From the NCBI GenBank assembly GCA_900766045.1, contig CAAFTW010000077.1, forward strand, positions 1-19,648: a stretch of 19,648 nucleotides of DNA. Direction: 5' to 3'. Within the stretch, counting starts at the first letter, position 1. Each line of letters starts with the position of its first letter. Source of the stretch: Clostridia bacterium (GTDB lineage Bacteria; Bacillota; Clostridia; Peptostreptococcales; Anaerovoracaceae). Of this stretch, positions 1 to 7,306 are shown piece by piece. Under the pieces are notes generated by a model. It saw nothing but the letters and a program-made list of their open reading frames with translations, made no database searches and had not been told where the DNA came from. A program made the translations under genes and the position numbers.

Positions 1-86
1 AAAATCCGTTAGAATATATTCTGCGGGGTCTCTGTAAATTTGCCGGAAACAGAATGAATTGATGCCTTAAAAAATGACGGATAACA
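1..86. repeat. Left copy of 86-bp perfect inverted end repeat
   Basis: Bases 1-86 are identical to the reverse complement of 19562-19647; identity stops at base 87 (t here, c in the partner). The unit contains the 12-bp palindrome AGAATATATTCT at 11-22. It also has opposed ATCCGTTA (4-11) and TGACGGAT (75-82) near its edges, which match at 7 of 8 positions when inverted. No known insertion-sequence end or RNA gene is recognised. Because the repeat sits at both window ends, the window may be a whole contig that stopped at a dispersed repeat. Confidence 0.95.
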
Positions 87-624
87 TTATTTTTTGGGAT
101 AATACATTTCCAGATGCAGATCGTCCCAACTTTTTCTTCCATTCCAGAAATATATTCTCGTATATTTGTTCAATTTTTATATTTTATCATATTATAGCAT
201 GATTATTCATAGCAAAGGAACAACGCCATATGCACTCAATCATACTATGTACTCATTCCTTTTCATTATCCGAACATCATTCGATTTATTTTGCAAAAAC
301 GTTCAGATCAAAGCATTTTATGCAGACAATAAAATCTACTGCAATCCTATGTTTTAGGTAACATTTCGACTTTTACGCCGTTTTTCCCAAAAAGAACATA
401 GTGTTTTGGGAAATTCCTCAACCTTTTATCAAAAATACCAAAACAACTCATTTTGAGAACTGTTTTCGTGTCAAATTTCCATTTTCTTCCTGCATAATCA
501 ATGCATACTTCCCTGGGAGACCTTTTCCCATAGTCCGAACTTGGTACACAGTACACAGTATACCCTCACTCTTCTTCCCGCGAACTGAACACTCACTCAT
601 CGTGGCCGCGACTTACTATATGAC
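87..624. other. AT-rich intergenic DNA without a convincing gene
   Basis: No frame shows a ribosome site plus a recognisable protein. A perfect 10-bp inverted repeat, TTTCCCAAAA (383-392) and TTTTGGGAAA (404-413), has an 11-nt loop and no U-tract, so it is more likely an operator or structural hairpin than a terminator. At 543-564 two overlapping copies of the window's recurrent motif occur (GTACACAGTACAC and GTACACAGTATAC, 8-bp offset). A minus-strand frame that starts at 142 and runs off base 1 is open but resembles nothing known. Confidence 0.6.
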
Positions 625-690
625 AAAAAAGCAGGGCCGCCTTCCCTCCAGCGCCTCAGCGGCGTAGGGTGAATGGCGGCCCTGCTTTCT
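625..690. terminator. Bidirectional intrinsic terminator
   Basis: GCAGGGCCGCC (631-641) pairs perfectly with GGCGGCCCTGC (675-685). The loop can fold further (CGCC/GGCG). Six A precede the stem and TTTCTTTC follows it, so it can terminate transcription in both directions. On the minus strand it lies about 135 bp past the stop codon of the APC permease and is the likely end of that transcript. Confidence 0.85.
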
Positions 691-823
691 TTCAGGCACT
701 GCGTTTTCGCGGCCCATTGATTAACCAATATTTTTCCTGACTGCAGTAAACTGCAGCCTTTATAATCAATTTCTACAGCGGCTGGCCTTTTCTTTTTCCT
801 AGACAACAGCTCCTGCACAGTTC

Positions 824-2278
824 CTACATGATCTGTCCGTTCTTGGCTGCGGCCTTTGCCTGCTTTGCAGATGCAGCTGCGCTGTAATCAGCTCTGTGCT
901 GGTAAACCTTGGTAACGATGAAGCCAGCGATCAGGACGATGAACGTGATGATGGCCAGTGAGTTTCCGGCAAGGTTTCCATAGAAGCAGTATGCCATTAC
1001 AGCAATGGCGATAATCGGGAAGATTACCTGCCATGTCCACTCACGCTTACCGTCGCGGAGTCTTGTGAAGTAAACGACAGAACTCAGGCAGGTCAGGCCG
1101 TAAGTCAGAATCAGTCCCAGAATTCCAACGGTCGCAACGGTACCGAATACATCAGTTCCGGAAAGTGCTCCATGGGAGGCTGCATACATTGCAATCGGCG
1201 GAATCAGCGCGATCACGAAGATCGTGTGGTCGGATGTATACGGCGTGTTGTGCTTCTGGTGCACGCGGGCGAACACAGCCGGTGCCTTATGCTCTTTTGC
1301 GAGCTCATACAGCATACGCGTCGATGCTGTCATGGATCCAAGTGCCGTTGAGAACGCAGATACAACGATAGCAAGCGTTACCAGAATGGTAATAGCGTTG
1401 TTCGTGTACATATCAGAAAGTTCAACAACAGAAGATCCAGAGTTTGCGAACTTGGTCAGTCCAGCCTTTGTCAGACCGAATCCATTCATCTCAGCCCATG
1501 CCATAATGATGAAGATCGCACCGGCAAAAATTACAGTACTGAGAATAGCAAGCGGAATATATTTCTTTGGATTCCTGGATTCCTCTCCGAGTGACGCAGC
1601 TCCTTCAAATCCGCCAAAGCAGAGGACGGCCGGCACGATGGCTCCGCCGATTCCTGCAGCATTTACCGCACTTCCATCCGGCATGAAGGCACCGTGCAGC
1701 TTGAACGGCATTGCAGAAATTCCGGTTTTTGCTGCGACTCTCGTCAGAATGAAAATGGCCACGACAACCAGAAGAATGGTTGACGCAAGCTCGACAAACA
1801 GCATGATTCTGGTGGAAAGCTGAATGTCATAATAGGTAATCAGCCAGATGGCGACAATTCCCAGTACCGCGAGGTAAATCCACGGAACGGAGACGCCGGA
1901 TACTTCCTTGATAAAGGCTGAAAACAGATATCCGAATGCAGAGGAGCATCCGCTGGTGAATGTGAAGTATGCCAGCAGCAGGCCCCAGCCGGTAACCGTT
2001 GAAACGTTATCCCCCAATCCGGCTTTTACATATGTATATGCCGAACCAGCCGATGCTACACGCTGACCGAATTTCACAAAGCTGAATGCTACGCAGAGCA
2101 GCATGAATACAGAAATAATAAATACAAATCCGATGGCCGAACCTGCGGAACTGACCATCATGCCCAGATTCATTGAACTCGCAAACGTCGGCGCGATAAT
2201 CGCTACAGACAACGCAACGACCTCAAAGAATCCGAGCTGGTCTTTTTTCAAAGACGTATGCGCTTCTTTTTTACTCAT
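824..2278 (-). CDS. APC-superfamily amino-acid permease
   Basis: This is a 484-residue inner-membrane transporter, probably taking up or exchanging an amino acid; the substrate cannot be told from sequence. It has about 12 hydrophobic segments. The first cytoplasmic stretch, KKDQLGFFEVVALSVAIIAPT, leads into TM1 with the small-residue break typical of the family. The mid-protein signature GGFEGAASLGEESRNPKKYIP is the classic APC E-E-x-x-N-P-x-k-x-I-P motif. The C-terminus is short, alanine/lysine-rich and polar. The ATG at 2278 is chosen because GGGAG lies 9 nt upstream; a TTG three codons earlier would overlap that site. It is transcribed alone from the promoter at 2514-2543 and ends at the hairpin at 625-690. 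The family call is firm and the substrate unknown. Confidence 0.93.
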   Translation of the reverse strand: MSKKEAHTSLKKDQLGFFEVVALSVAIIAPTFASSMNLGMMVSSAGSAIGFVFIISVFMLLCVAFSFVKFGQRVASAGSAYTYVKAGLGDNVSTVTGWGLLLAYFTFTSGCSSAFGYLFSAFIKEVSGVSVPWIYLAVLGIVAIWLITYYDIQLSTRIMLFVELASTILLVVVAIFILTRVAAKTGISAMPFKLHGAFMPDGSAVNAAGIGGAIVPAVLCFGGFEGAASLGEESRNPKKYIPLAILSTVIFAGAIFIIMAWAEMNGFGLTKAGLTKFANSGSSVVELSDMYTNNAITILVTLAIVVSAFSTALGSMTASTRMLYELAKEHKAPAVFARVHQKHNTPYTSDHTIFVIALIPPIAMYAASHGALSGTDVFGTVATVGILGLILTYGLTCLSSVVYFTRLRDGKREWTWQVIFPIIAIAVMAYCFYGNLAGNSLAIITFIVLIAGFIVTKVYQHRADYSAAASAKQAKAAAKNGQIM

Positions 2279-2513
2279 AATCCCCAACTCCCTTTCTCAG
2301 ATGCGGATTATCTGCCAGGCAGTTAATCCCTCTCTTTGCAGCGGTTTCATTACCCCTTTCACTCCTGACTCTGCAGATATTATCAAGTCGTCTGTCAGGA
2401 TGAACGATAAACCCATTTCATGAAACACGCTATGAAACTTTGTCGTGTCGAATGCATTCATGCATCCCGAGGCAAAATTTCATTTTTCCCTACGATGTAA
2501 ATGGGTTATATGT

Positions 2514-2543
2514 ATAATACATCAACGCGCTGTTGATTGTCAA
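2514..2543 (-). promoter_or_regulatory. Sigma-A promoter of the APC permease with a palindrome in its spacer
   Basis: Reading the minus strand, a perfect -35 TTGACA (2538-2543) is followed by an 18-bp spacer and a -10 TATTAT (2514-2519), about 235 bp before the start codon. The spacer contains ATCAAC (2521-2526) and GTTGAT (2532-2537), a perfect 6-bp inverted repeat with a 5-bp centre. That is a position where a repressor would block RNA polymerase. Confidence 0.65.
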
Positions 2544-2562
2544 GGATTTTTTATAAATATTT

Positions 2563-2637
2563 CACAATGAATTTTAATTAAAATTGTGGTGTTACCACAA
2601 TAATCGTTACACGCGATTCTTGTGAAGCCGCCACAAG
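2563..2637. promoter_or_regulatory. Palindrome cluster with TTGTG/CACAA half-sites
   Basis: Upstream of the APC promoter -35 lie three adjoining symmetrical elements. AATTTTAATTAAAATT (2570-2585) is a perfect 16-bp palindrome. ATTGTGGT-GTT-ACCACAAT (2583-2601) is perfect with 8-bp arms. CTTGTG (2619-2624) faces CACAAG (2632-2637). A further CACAAT is at 2563. The middle element fits the TGGT-N3-ACCA pattern typical of operators of the FadR branch of GntR regulators. Assignment to a regulator is inference. Confidence 0.5.
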
Positions 2638-2645
2638 TAATTCCT

Positions 2646-2746
2646 GTATACTGTATGCAAGTTTTGTGTCCGAAAAACAAGAAGCCAGTTCCCGGCCAAT
2701 TCATTGACATGGGACATTCCGATCATCGCGTGCACAGTATATATAC
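2646..2746. repeat. Segment bounded by facing TATACTGT motifs (A)
   Basis: GTATACTGTATGC (2646-2658) faces GTGCACAGTATATATAC (2730-2746). In inverted orientation both read TATACTGT, followed by ATGCA on one side and GCACG on the other. The enclosed segment is about 100 bp in total and has no convincing ORF. It is comparable in size to the segment at 16949-17046, although the interiors do not look alike by eye. Confidence 0.5.
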
Positions 2747-2867
2747 ATAAGTTGTTCTGCTTTTTCTTGAACATCAACGATGATCCTTCCAGGATGGCAG
2801 AGCTCCGCCATCCTTTCTTCTTCATTCTTCGCAGCATTCACGACAGTCAGAACGTTTCCCTTTCCCG

Positions 2868-4055
2868 TTACTTCATCTTCCGCAGCATCTTTTTCCGGGC
2901 GATTGAAATTCCTATGCGGTAAGGAAGCGGCCGCAGGGCGCGGTCCGCTTCCTTCAATTTTTCGCGGATCGGCAGGCTCTGCGGGCAGCGCGTCTCACAT
3001 TTCCCGCACTGGACGCACTGGCTGGCAAAAGCGGGATCCATTCTCAGGCCGACGGTCTGGGCATATTCCTTCCGGCCGGCAACTTTGTTTTCCGTATACA
3101 TGCGGTTGTAGCAGCGGAAGGCGGCCGGAATGTCCACGCCGCGCGGGCATGGCATGCAGTAGCCGCAGCCCGTGCAGCCGACTTTTTCCGTCGCAGCGAT
3201 GATTTCCTTTATTTCACCGACAACCCGAAAATCTTCATCTGTGAATCCTCCAACCTGGGCCTCCGACGCAATCCGGCAGTTTTCCCGGACCATGTCAAGA
3301 GAATTCATTCCGGACAGGACACACATAATTTCCGGCTGATTCCAGAGCCATCTCAGACCGTACTCTGCCGCCGAATAACCAGACGGCTGCGCGGCGATCA
3401 GTGATTTCGCCTTCTCTGGCAGCAGATTGACCAGTTTTCCGCCGCGCAGAGGCTCCATAATTACAACCGGAATTCCCTTCCTGCCGGCGGCCTTCAACCC
3501 GTCCACGCCGGCCTGCGCGTATTCGTCAACATAATTATACTGAATCTGGCACATATCCCAGTCATAGGCGTCCAGGATCTTCAGAAAGTCCGCCGTATTT
3601 CCATGATAAGAGAAACCGATATTTCTGATCCTGCCAGACTGCTTTTTGTCCCGGATCCAGTCCTCTATGCCAAGGGCGCAGAGCTTCTCCCACTGAACGA
3701 TTCCGGTCATGTGGTGCAGCAGATAATAGTCCACATAATCCGTCTGCAGGCGGCTGAGTTCCTCATCGAAATACTTATCCATGCCGTCCGGCGTCGTCAC
3801 CATGTACTGGGGAAGCTTGGCCGCAATCTTCACCTTTTCGCGGATGCCGTTGCGCTGGAAAATCTTCCCGATCGCCGTCTCGCTCCCCGGGTAAACGTAG
3901 GCAGTGTCATAATAATTGACGCCCAGCCTGTAGGCCTCCATCAGCTCCTTTTCCGCCTTTTCCAAGTCGATATTTCCCGCCGTCCGCGTAAATCTCATGC
4001 ACCCGTAGCCGAGCGCAGAAACCGCTTCACCATGTTTGTCCTTCCGATACTGCAT
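2868..4055 (-). CDS. Aldo-keto reductase with C-terminal ferredoxin-type [4Fe-4S] motifs
   Basis: This 395-residue cytoplasmic oxidoreductase joins an aldo-keto reductase barrel to an iron-sulfur tail. The barrel shows the active-site set: Asp50 and Tyr55 in NYYDTAYVYPGSE, Lys80 in IAAKLPQ, and His114/115 in YYLLHHMTG. The tail has CTGCGYCMPCPRGVDIP (Cys294, 297, 300, 303) and CVQCGKCETRCPQ (Cys347, 350, 353, 357), enough for two [4Fe-4S] clusters, and ends in a basic stretch. Such proteins are common in anaerobes; the physiological substrate and electron donor are unknown. The ATG at 4055 is chosen because GGAGG lies 8 nt upstream; a longer frame to 4118 would run through the promoter. No clear terminator follows. 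Confidence 0.93.
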   Translation of the reverse strand: MQYRKDKHGEAVSALGYGCMRFTRTAGNIDLEKAEKELMEAYRLGVNYYDTAYVYPGSETAIGKIFQRNGIREKVKIAAKLPQYMVTTPDGMDKYFDEELSRLQTDYVDYYLLHHMTGIVQWEKLCALGIEDWIRDKKQSGRIRNIGFSYHGNTADFLKILDAYDWDMCQIQYNYVDEYAQAGVDGLKAAGRKGIPVVIMEPLRGGKLVNLLPEKAKSLIAAQPSGYSAAEYGLRWLWNQPEIMCVLSGMNSLDMVRENCRIASEAQVGGFTDEDFRVVGEIKEIIAATEKVGCTGCGYCMPCPRGVDIPAAFRCYNRMYTENKVAGRKEYAQTVGLRMDPAFASQCVQCGKCETRCPQSLPIREKLKEADRALRPLPYRIGISIARKKMLRKMK

Positions 4056-4376
4056 AACCAGATCCTCCATTACACCTGTATTTTCTACAGTATATCCGGA
4101 TTTCACGTCTCTCGTCAATTTTCAGTTTCCGGTCGTTGGTGTCAAGAGGCAGTGGTTTTTTTTTTGACCGATCTCCAAGCTTTTTCCTGTGAGCCCTATG
4201 CAGCCTGATGCCTGGAACGCCTCCCGGCTCCCTTCACGCATGCTCACGCTTTCGACTCCATCGGCACTCGCCGGAATTGCTGACAATATTCAATCTTTTC
4301 TCGCAAACACTGGAATGCCCCTGGAAAACGTTGTAAGATATGAATAAGATAAGAAGAAAACAAAGGAGATGAGAAC
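4056..4376. other. Divergent intergenic region between reductase and carbonic anhydrase
   Basis: This 321-bp region contains the reductase promoter (4089-4118), a T10 homopolymer (4156-4165) and the leader of the carbonic anhydrase gene. For the latter, TAAGAT-like -10 candidates lie at about 4334-4352 but lack a convincing -35. No additional gene is seen. Confidence 0.5.
4089..4118 (-). promoter_or_regulatory. Promoter of the aldo-keto reductase, overlapping a TATACTGT motif
   Basis: The minus strand reads TTGACG (4113-4118), an 18-bp spacer, then TATACT (4089-4094), with the ribosome site about 25 nt further on. The -10 box is part of the recurrent motif (ACAGTATA on the plus strand, 4087-4094). 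A run of ten T (4156-4165, A on the transcribed side) lies 37 bp upstream of the -35. Confidence 0.65.
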
Positions 4377-4955
4377 ATGTCAAAACAGCAGAATTTAAAT
4401 GCGCATCAGGCTCTTCTCCGTCTGGAGGAAGGCAACCGCGCATATATGGAAGCCAATACATCAACGGGTAATATTTCCCCCGCTGTCAGAAAAGAAACCG
4501 CAGAAAACGGGCAGTCGCCGTATGCCATCATCGTCACCTGCTCGGATTCCCGCGTGATTCCGGAAAGCATTTTCAATGCCGGCATCGGCGACCTTTTCGT
4601 CATCCGCGTAGCCGGAAACGTCATCGACAAACACCAGCTGGCAAGTATCGAATACGCGCAGAAACATCTGGGCACCCGGCTGATCGTCGTCATGGGCCAC
4701 ACCCACTGCGGTGCGGTGGAAGCCGCCATGCATCCAGATGAAGACTGTAAATTCATCCAGTCAATTCTGGAAGAAATCCGCAGCGCCATCGGAGATGAGT
4801 CCGACGAACGCGCCGCTTCCATCCTGAACGTCCGCCACAGCATTCACCGGATCGAAAACTCTTTTGAGATCCTGGCAAGTGAGGAAGAAAACGGGCTGGA
4901 CGTCACCGGCGCGATTTACGATACCGAGACCGGAAAAGTGGAATTCCTGGATTAG
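4377..4955 (+). CDS. Beta-class carbonic anhydrase
   Basis: This 192-residue cytoplasmic zinc enzyme interconverts CO2 and bicarbonate. The zinc ligands and catalytic dyad are plain: Cys55, Asp57 and Arg59 in VTCSDSRV, then His108 and Cys111 in GHTHCGA. The connecting GDLFVIRVAGN is the usual beta-class core. Length and order are normal for prokaryotic beta-carbonic anhydrases. The start has AGGAGA 7 nt upstream. The gene stands alone and is convergent with the NagD-like phosphatase, sharing a terminator with it. It probably supplies bicarbonate for carboxylases or traps respired CO2; that role is inferred from the family. Confidence 0.95.
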   Translation: MSKQQNLNAHQALLRLEEGNRAYMEANTSTGNISPAVRKETAENGQSPYAIIVTCSDSRVIPESIFNAGIGDLFVIRVAGNVIDKHQLASIEYAQKHLGTRLIVVMGHTHCGAVEAAMHPDEDCKFIQSILEEIRSAIGDESDERAASILNVRHSIHRIENSFEILASEEENGLDVTGAIYDTETGKVEFLD

Positions 4956-5000
4956 CAGGTAATTTTCCAGCCGATATCTGCATAAGATGAATAAAAGAAA

Positions 5001-5060
5001 ACGGAAACCGCCGGTCCGGGTTATCCTATCTCTGGTAACCTGGGCCGGCGGCGTTTCATG
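5001..5060. terminator. Bidirectional terminator between carbonic anhydrase and NagD-like gene
   Basis: A long GC-rich stem is formed by GAAACCGCCGG (5004-5014) with CCGGCGGCGTTTC (5045-5057), and an inner GGTTA/TAACC helix. A-rich DNA precedes it, giving TTTCCGTTTTCTTTT on the minus strand. The plus side has a weaker T-tract. It sits between the two convergent stop codons. Confidence 0.75.
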
Positions 5061-5170
5061 ACTATCTTATTAAATTATACTGCGGCATCAGCGCCATCAG
5101 CTCCATGCCGGTCCGGCGGCAGGAAAACGCTGCTGCTTCTCTGACTTTTCCGCCAGCTCTGCTTATCGGC

Positions 5171-6034
5171 TTACTGGCCGGCAGGCCTCGCAGATCCAGC
5201 TGAACCCCTGGTTCCTGCAGCTTTCCCGGAGTCCGGCTCGCGGTAAGAGGCCGCGGCTTTCGGGATGTCGCCGACTCCGTCCAGTACCATGGAAGGACGG
5301 AAAGCGAAGGATTTCATCATCTCCCGGTCGAATACACCGGACATGACGAGGACGGTGGACATGCCGCTCTCCAATCCGGAGATCACGTCCGTATCCATGC
5401 GGTCGCCGATCATAACGGCTTCATTGGAGTGGCATCCGAGCCTCTTCAGCCCCGTACGCATCATCAGCGGATTCGGTTTTCCACAGAAATATGCCTTGGT
5501 TCCGGTGGCCATCTCCACCGGAGCAACCAGGGAGCCACAGGCCGGCATGATGCCGTTTTCAATCGGTCCGCTGATATCAGAATTGGCACCGATGAGCTTG
5601 GCCCCGTTCATGACGAGATTGCAGGCCTTGGTCAGTGTATCCAGAGAATAGTTTTTTCCTTCTCCGATAACGACATAATCCGGATCCACATCATTCATGA
5701 CGATTCCCTCATCATACAGTGCATTCAGCAGTCCGGCCTCGCCGATCACGTAGGCGGAACAGCCCGGCGCCTGATCCGCGAGGAATGACGCGGTGGCCAG
5801 AGCACTTGTGTAGAAATGCTCTTCCGGGACGTCCAGTCCCATCCGTTTCAGCTTCTGTCTCAGTTCACGCGGCGTATATCCGCTGTTGTTGGTCAGGAAA
5901 AGATAGGACTTCTTCTCGTCCTGAAGCCATTTTATAAACTCCTTCACCCCCGGCAGAATGATGTTCCCATGGTAGATCACTCCGTCCATATCACAGATGA
6001 AGCCTTTTTTCTCGTTAAAATTAATTGCTGCCAT
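5171..6034 (-). CDS. NagD-like HAD-IIA family phosphatase
   Basis: This 287-residue cytoplasmic HAD hydrolase shows all four motifs. DMDGV carries the nucleophile Asp15 and general acid Asp17, TNNSGYTPRE begins at about Thr48, Lys186 lies in FCGKPNP, and GDRMDTD carries Asp211 and Asp214. The large cap between motifs II and III places it in subfamily IIA, with NagD and p-nitrophenylphosphatase-like sugar or nucleotide phosphatases; the true substrate is unknown. After the catalytic core the last 25 residues are a low-complexity Gly/Ala/Ser/Arg tail. The ATG at 6034 has AAGGA 10 nt upstream; the GTG three codons earlier overlaps that site. The leader contains a GAGCAC/GTGCTC hairpin (6064-6083) whose loop carries GGAGGAG. 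Confidence 0.92.
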   Translation of the reverse strand: MAAINFNEKKGFICDMDGVIYHGNIILPGVKEFIKWLQDEKKSYLFLTNNSGYTPRELRQKLKRMGLDVPEEHFYTSALATASFLADQAPGCSAYVIGEAGLLNALYDEGIVMNDVDPDYVVIGEGKNYSLDTLTKACNLVMNGAKLIGANSDISGPIENGIMPACGSLVAPVEMATGTKAYFCGKPNPLMMRTGLKRLGCHSNEAVMIGDRMDTDVISGLESGMSTVLVMSGVFDREMMKSFAFRPSMVLDGVGDIPKAAASYREPDSGKAAGTRGSAGSARPAGQ

Positions 6035-6430
6035 AATTATCACATCCTTACTTCTGACATTCAGAGCACACTCCTCCGTGCTCCGTTCTTGTTTATTATT
6101 GTAAACTACAAGTTCACTATAGCATGTTCAGGATGCAGAATCCACAGTCTTTTTCAACTTAAAACAGAAGTTTTAGATGTCGTTTACACGTTCATAACAT
6201 TTTGCCATCCTCCTGTATTCTGAGGATAGCAGGCAATGTTCAACCCCTTATTACCGGAAAATAAACAAGGCTTAAATCATCGTATATTTAATACTTCTAA
6301 CCGCGTGACCCCTGCTGCACTTCTATTTACTGAAGCGGCAGCCGGCACCCCAGACCATCTGGATGTGGCGGAGATGGGCCGGGTCGTCCTCGCCCTCTGG
6401 GATAAATTCTGGTAAAATACATTTAATTCC

Positions 6431-6459
6431 TTGACATCCGATTCCGGCATGGGTATAAT
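6431..6459 (+). promoter_or_regulatory. Consensus sigma-A promoter of the peroxidase
   Basis: A perfect -35 TTGACA (6431-6436), a 17-bp spacer and a perfect -10 TATAAT (6454-6459) lie 60 bp before the start codon. This is the strongest promoter in the window. Confidence 0.9.
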
Positions 6460-6468
6460 ACGAATATA

Positions 6469-6498
6469 AATTGAACGCAATTGAATTGAACGCAATAT
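6469..6498. repeat. Two 15-bp direct repeats just downstream of the peroxidase promoter
   Basis: AATTGAACGCAATTG (6469-6483) is repeated as AATTGAACGCAATAT (6484-6498); 13 bases are identical. Each contains ATTG-AACG-CAAT with 4-bp symmetric arms. They cover the expected transcription start and early leader, a typical repressor position. No known regulator site is matched. Confidence 0.7.
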
Positions 6499-6518
6499 CA
6501 TATACAGGAGGTAACACC

Positions 6519-7067
6519 ATGAGCAGCAAGATTTATGAATACTCCGTACAGAGACCAGACGGCACAGAACTTTCCCTTTCTGAGTTTGAAGGAAAGGTTA
6601 TGCTGATTGTAAATACAGCCACAGGATGCGGCTTCACTCCGCAGTATAAGGACCTGGAAGACATGTATGAGAAGTACCACGATCAGGGCCTGGAAATTAT
6701 CGACATTCCGTGCAACCAGTTCCTCGGACAGGCGCCGGGAAGCGATGAGGAAATCCATGAATTCTGCACTCTGCATTACAACACCAAGTTCCCGCAGATG
6801 AAGAAATCCGAGGTAAACGGTGAGAACGAACTGCCGCTCTACACCTACCTGAAGAGCCAGAAGGGATTCAAGGGTATGGGAAAGGGACCGAAGGCTCTGG
6901 CCATGAGCGCTATGCTGAAGAAGTTCGATAAGGACTATAAGAACAACCCGAAGATCAAGTGGAACTTCACTAAGTTCCTGGTTGACCGCGAAGGAAACGT
7001 GCTGGAGCGCTTCGAGCCGACCGCAGACATGAAGGACGTCGAGGCAGCCGTTGCGAAGCTGATCTAA
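6519..7067 (+). CDS. Glutathione peroxidase family protein (Cys type)
   Basis: This 182-residue cytoplasmic thiol peroxidase reduces hydroperoxides; bacterial Cys-type members usually use thioredoxin rather than glutathione. Peroxidatic Cys37 lies in VNTATGCGFTPQY, where selenoenzymes have Sec. The rest of the catalytic tetrad is Gln71 (CNQFLGQAPGS), Trp148 and Asn149 (KWNFTKFLVD). Cys83 in EFCTLHYNTKFP is the candidate resolving cysteine. The ATG at 6519 has AGGAGGT 6 nt upstream; an upstream in-frame ATG at 6471 lies inside the leader repeats and lacks a ribosome site. It is monocistronic, with a consensus promoter and its own terminator. High expression is suggested by the near-perfect promoter and AAG/GAA-rich codon use. 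Confidence 0.95.
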   Translation: MSSKIYEYSVQRPDGTELSLSEFEGKVMLIVNTATGCGFTPQYKDLEDMYEKYHDQGLEIIDIPCNQFLGQAPGSDEEIHEFCTLHYNTKFPQMKKSEVNGENELPLYTYLKSQKGFKGMGKGPKALAMSAMLKKFDKDYKNNPKIKWNFTKFLVDREGNVLERFEPTADMKDVEAAVAKLI

Positions 7068-7136
7068 CAGCAGCCGGAAAACCCGATCTGACCGGACTGA
7101 GGAAAATATAGAAACAGAATATATAACCATGACCAT

Positions 7137-7182
7137 AAAAAGGCCAGGCTGAGTTATATGCGTAAACTCAGTCTGGCTTTTT
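7137..7182. terminator. Bidirectional terminator between peroxidase and hemB
   Basis: GCCAGGCTGAGTT pairs with AACTCAGTCTGGC around a short loop. The stem is flanked by AAAAAG on the left and CTTTTTC on the right. It can therefore end both the peroxidase transcript and, on the minus strand, the tetrapyrrole operon. Confidence 0.9.
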
Positions 7183-7306
7183 CATACATTCTCAACGGCA
7201 GCCTGTTCGATGCGCGGACTACTGAGGTCCTGCGCCTTCCGGCCTGCTGCCTTATTCTTTGCCAGAAAGGATAAATGCTTTCTTTTTCAGACTGCCCTGC
7301 TTCAAC

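Larger units (their letters stand above)
2279..2867. other. Intergenic region upstream of the APC permease
   Basis: This 589-bp gap holds the APC leader, its promoter (2514-2543), the palindrome cluster (2563-2637) and two facing copies of the recurrent TATACTGT motif (2646-2658 and 2730-2746). A hairpin at 2791-2814 (AGGATGGC/GCCATCCT) is followed on the plus strand by a T-rich tract, but no plus-strand gene precedes it. It lies just past the stop of the reductase gene and may help end that transcript weakly. No protein gene is supported. Confidence 0.6.
6035..6518. other. Divergent intergenic region, NagD-like gene to glutathione peroxidase
   Basis: This 484-bp region holds the leader of the phosphatase gene. 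A TATAGT -10 candidate lies at 6116-6121 on the minus strand without a good -35. The well-formed peroxidase promoter is at 6431-6459, and two 15-bp repeats follow at 6469-6498. The middle (about 6130-6430) shows no gene. Confidence 0.5.

Noticed and set aside
1..142. Minus-strand frame open to the left edge, possibly a partial gene
   Set aside because: 47 codons with no convincing ribosome site and no family likeness. The right-hand repeat copy continues the frame only into a hairpin.
597..818. A 73-codon minus-strand frame after the APC gene
   Set aside because: It passes through the strong terminator at 625-690 and shows no protein-like pattern.
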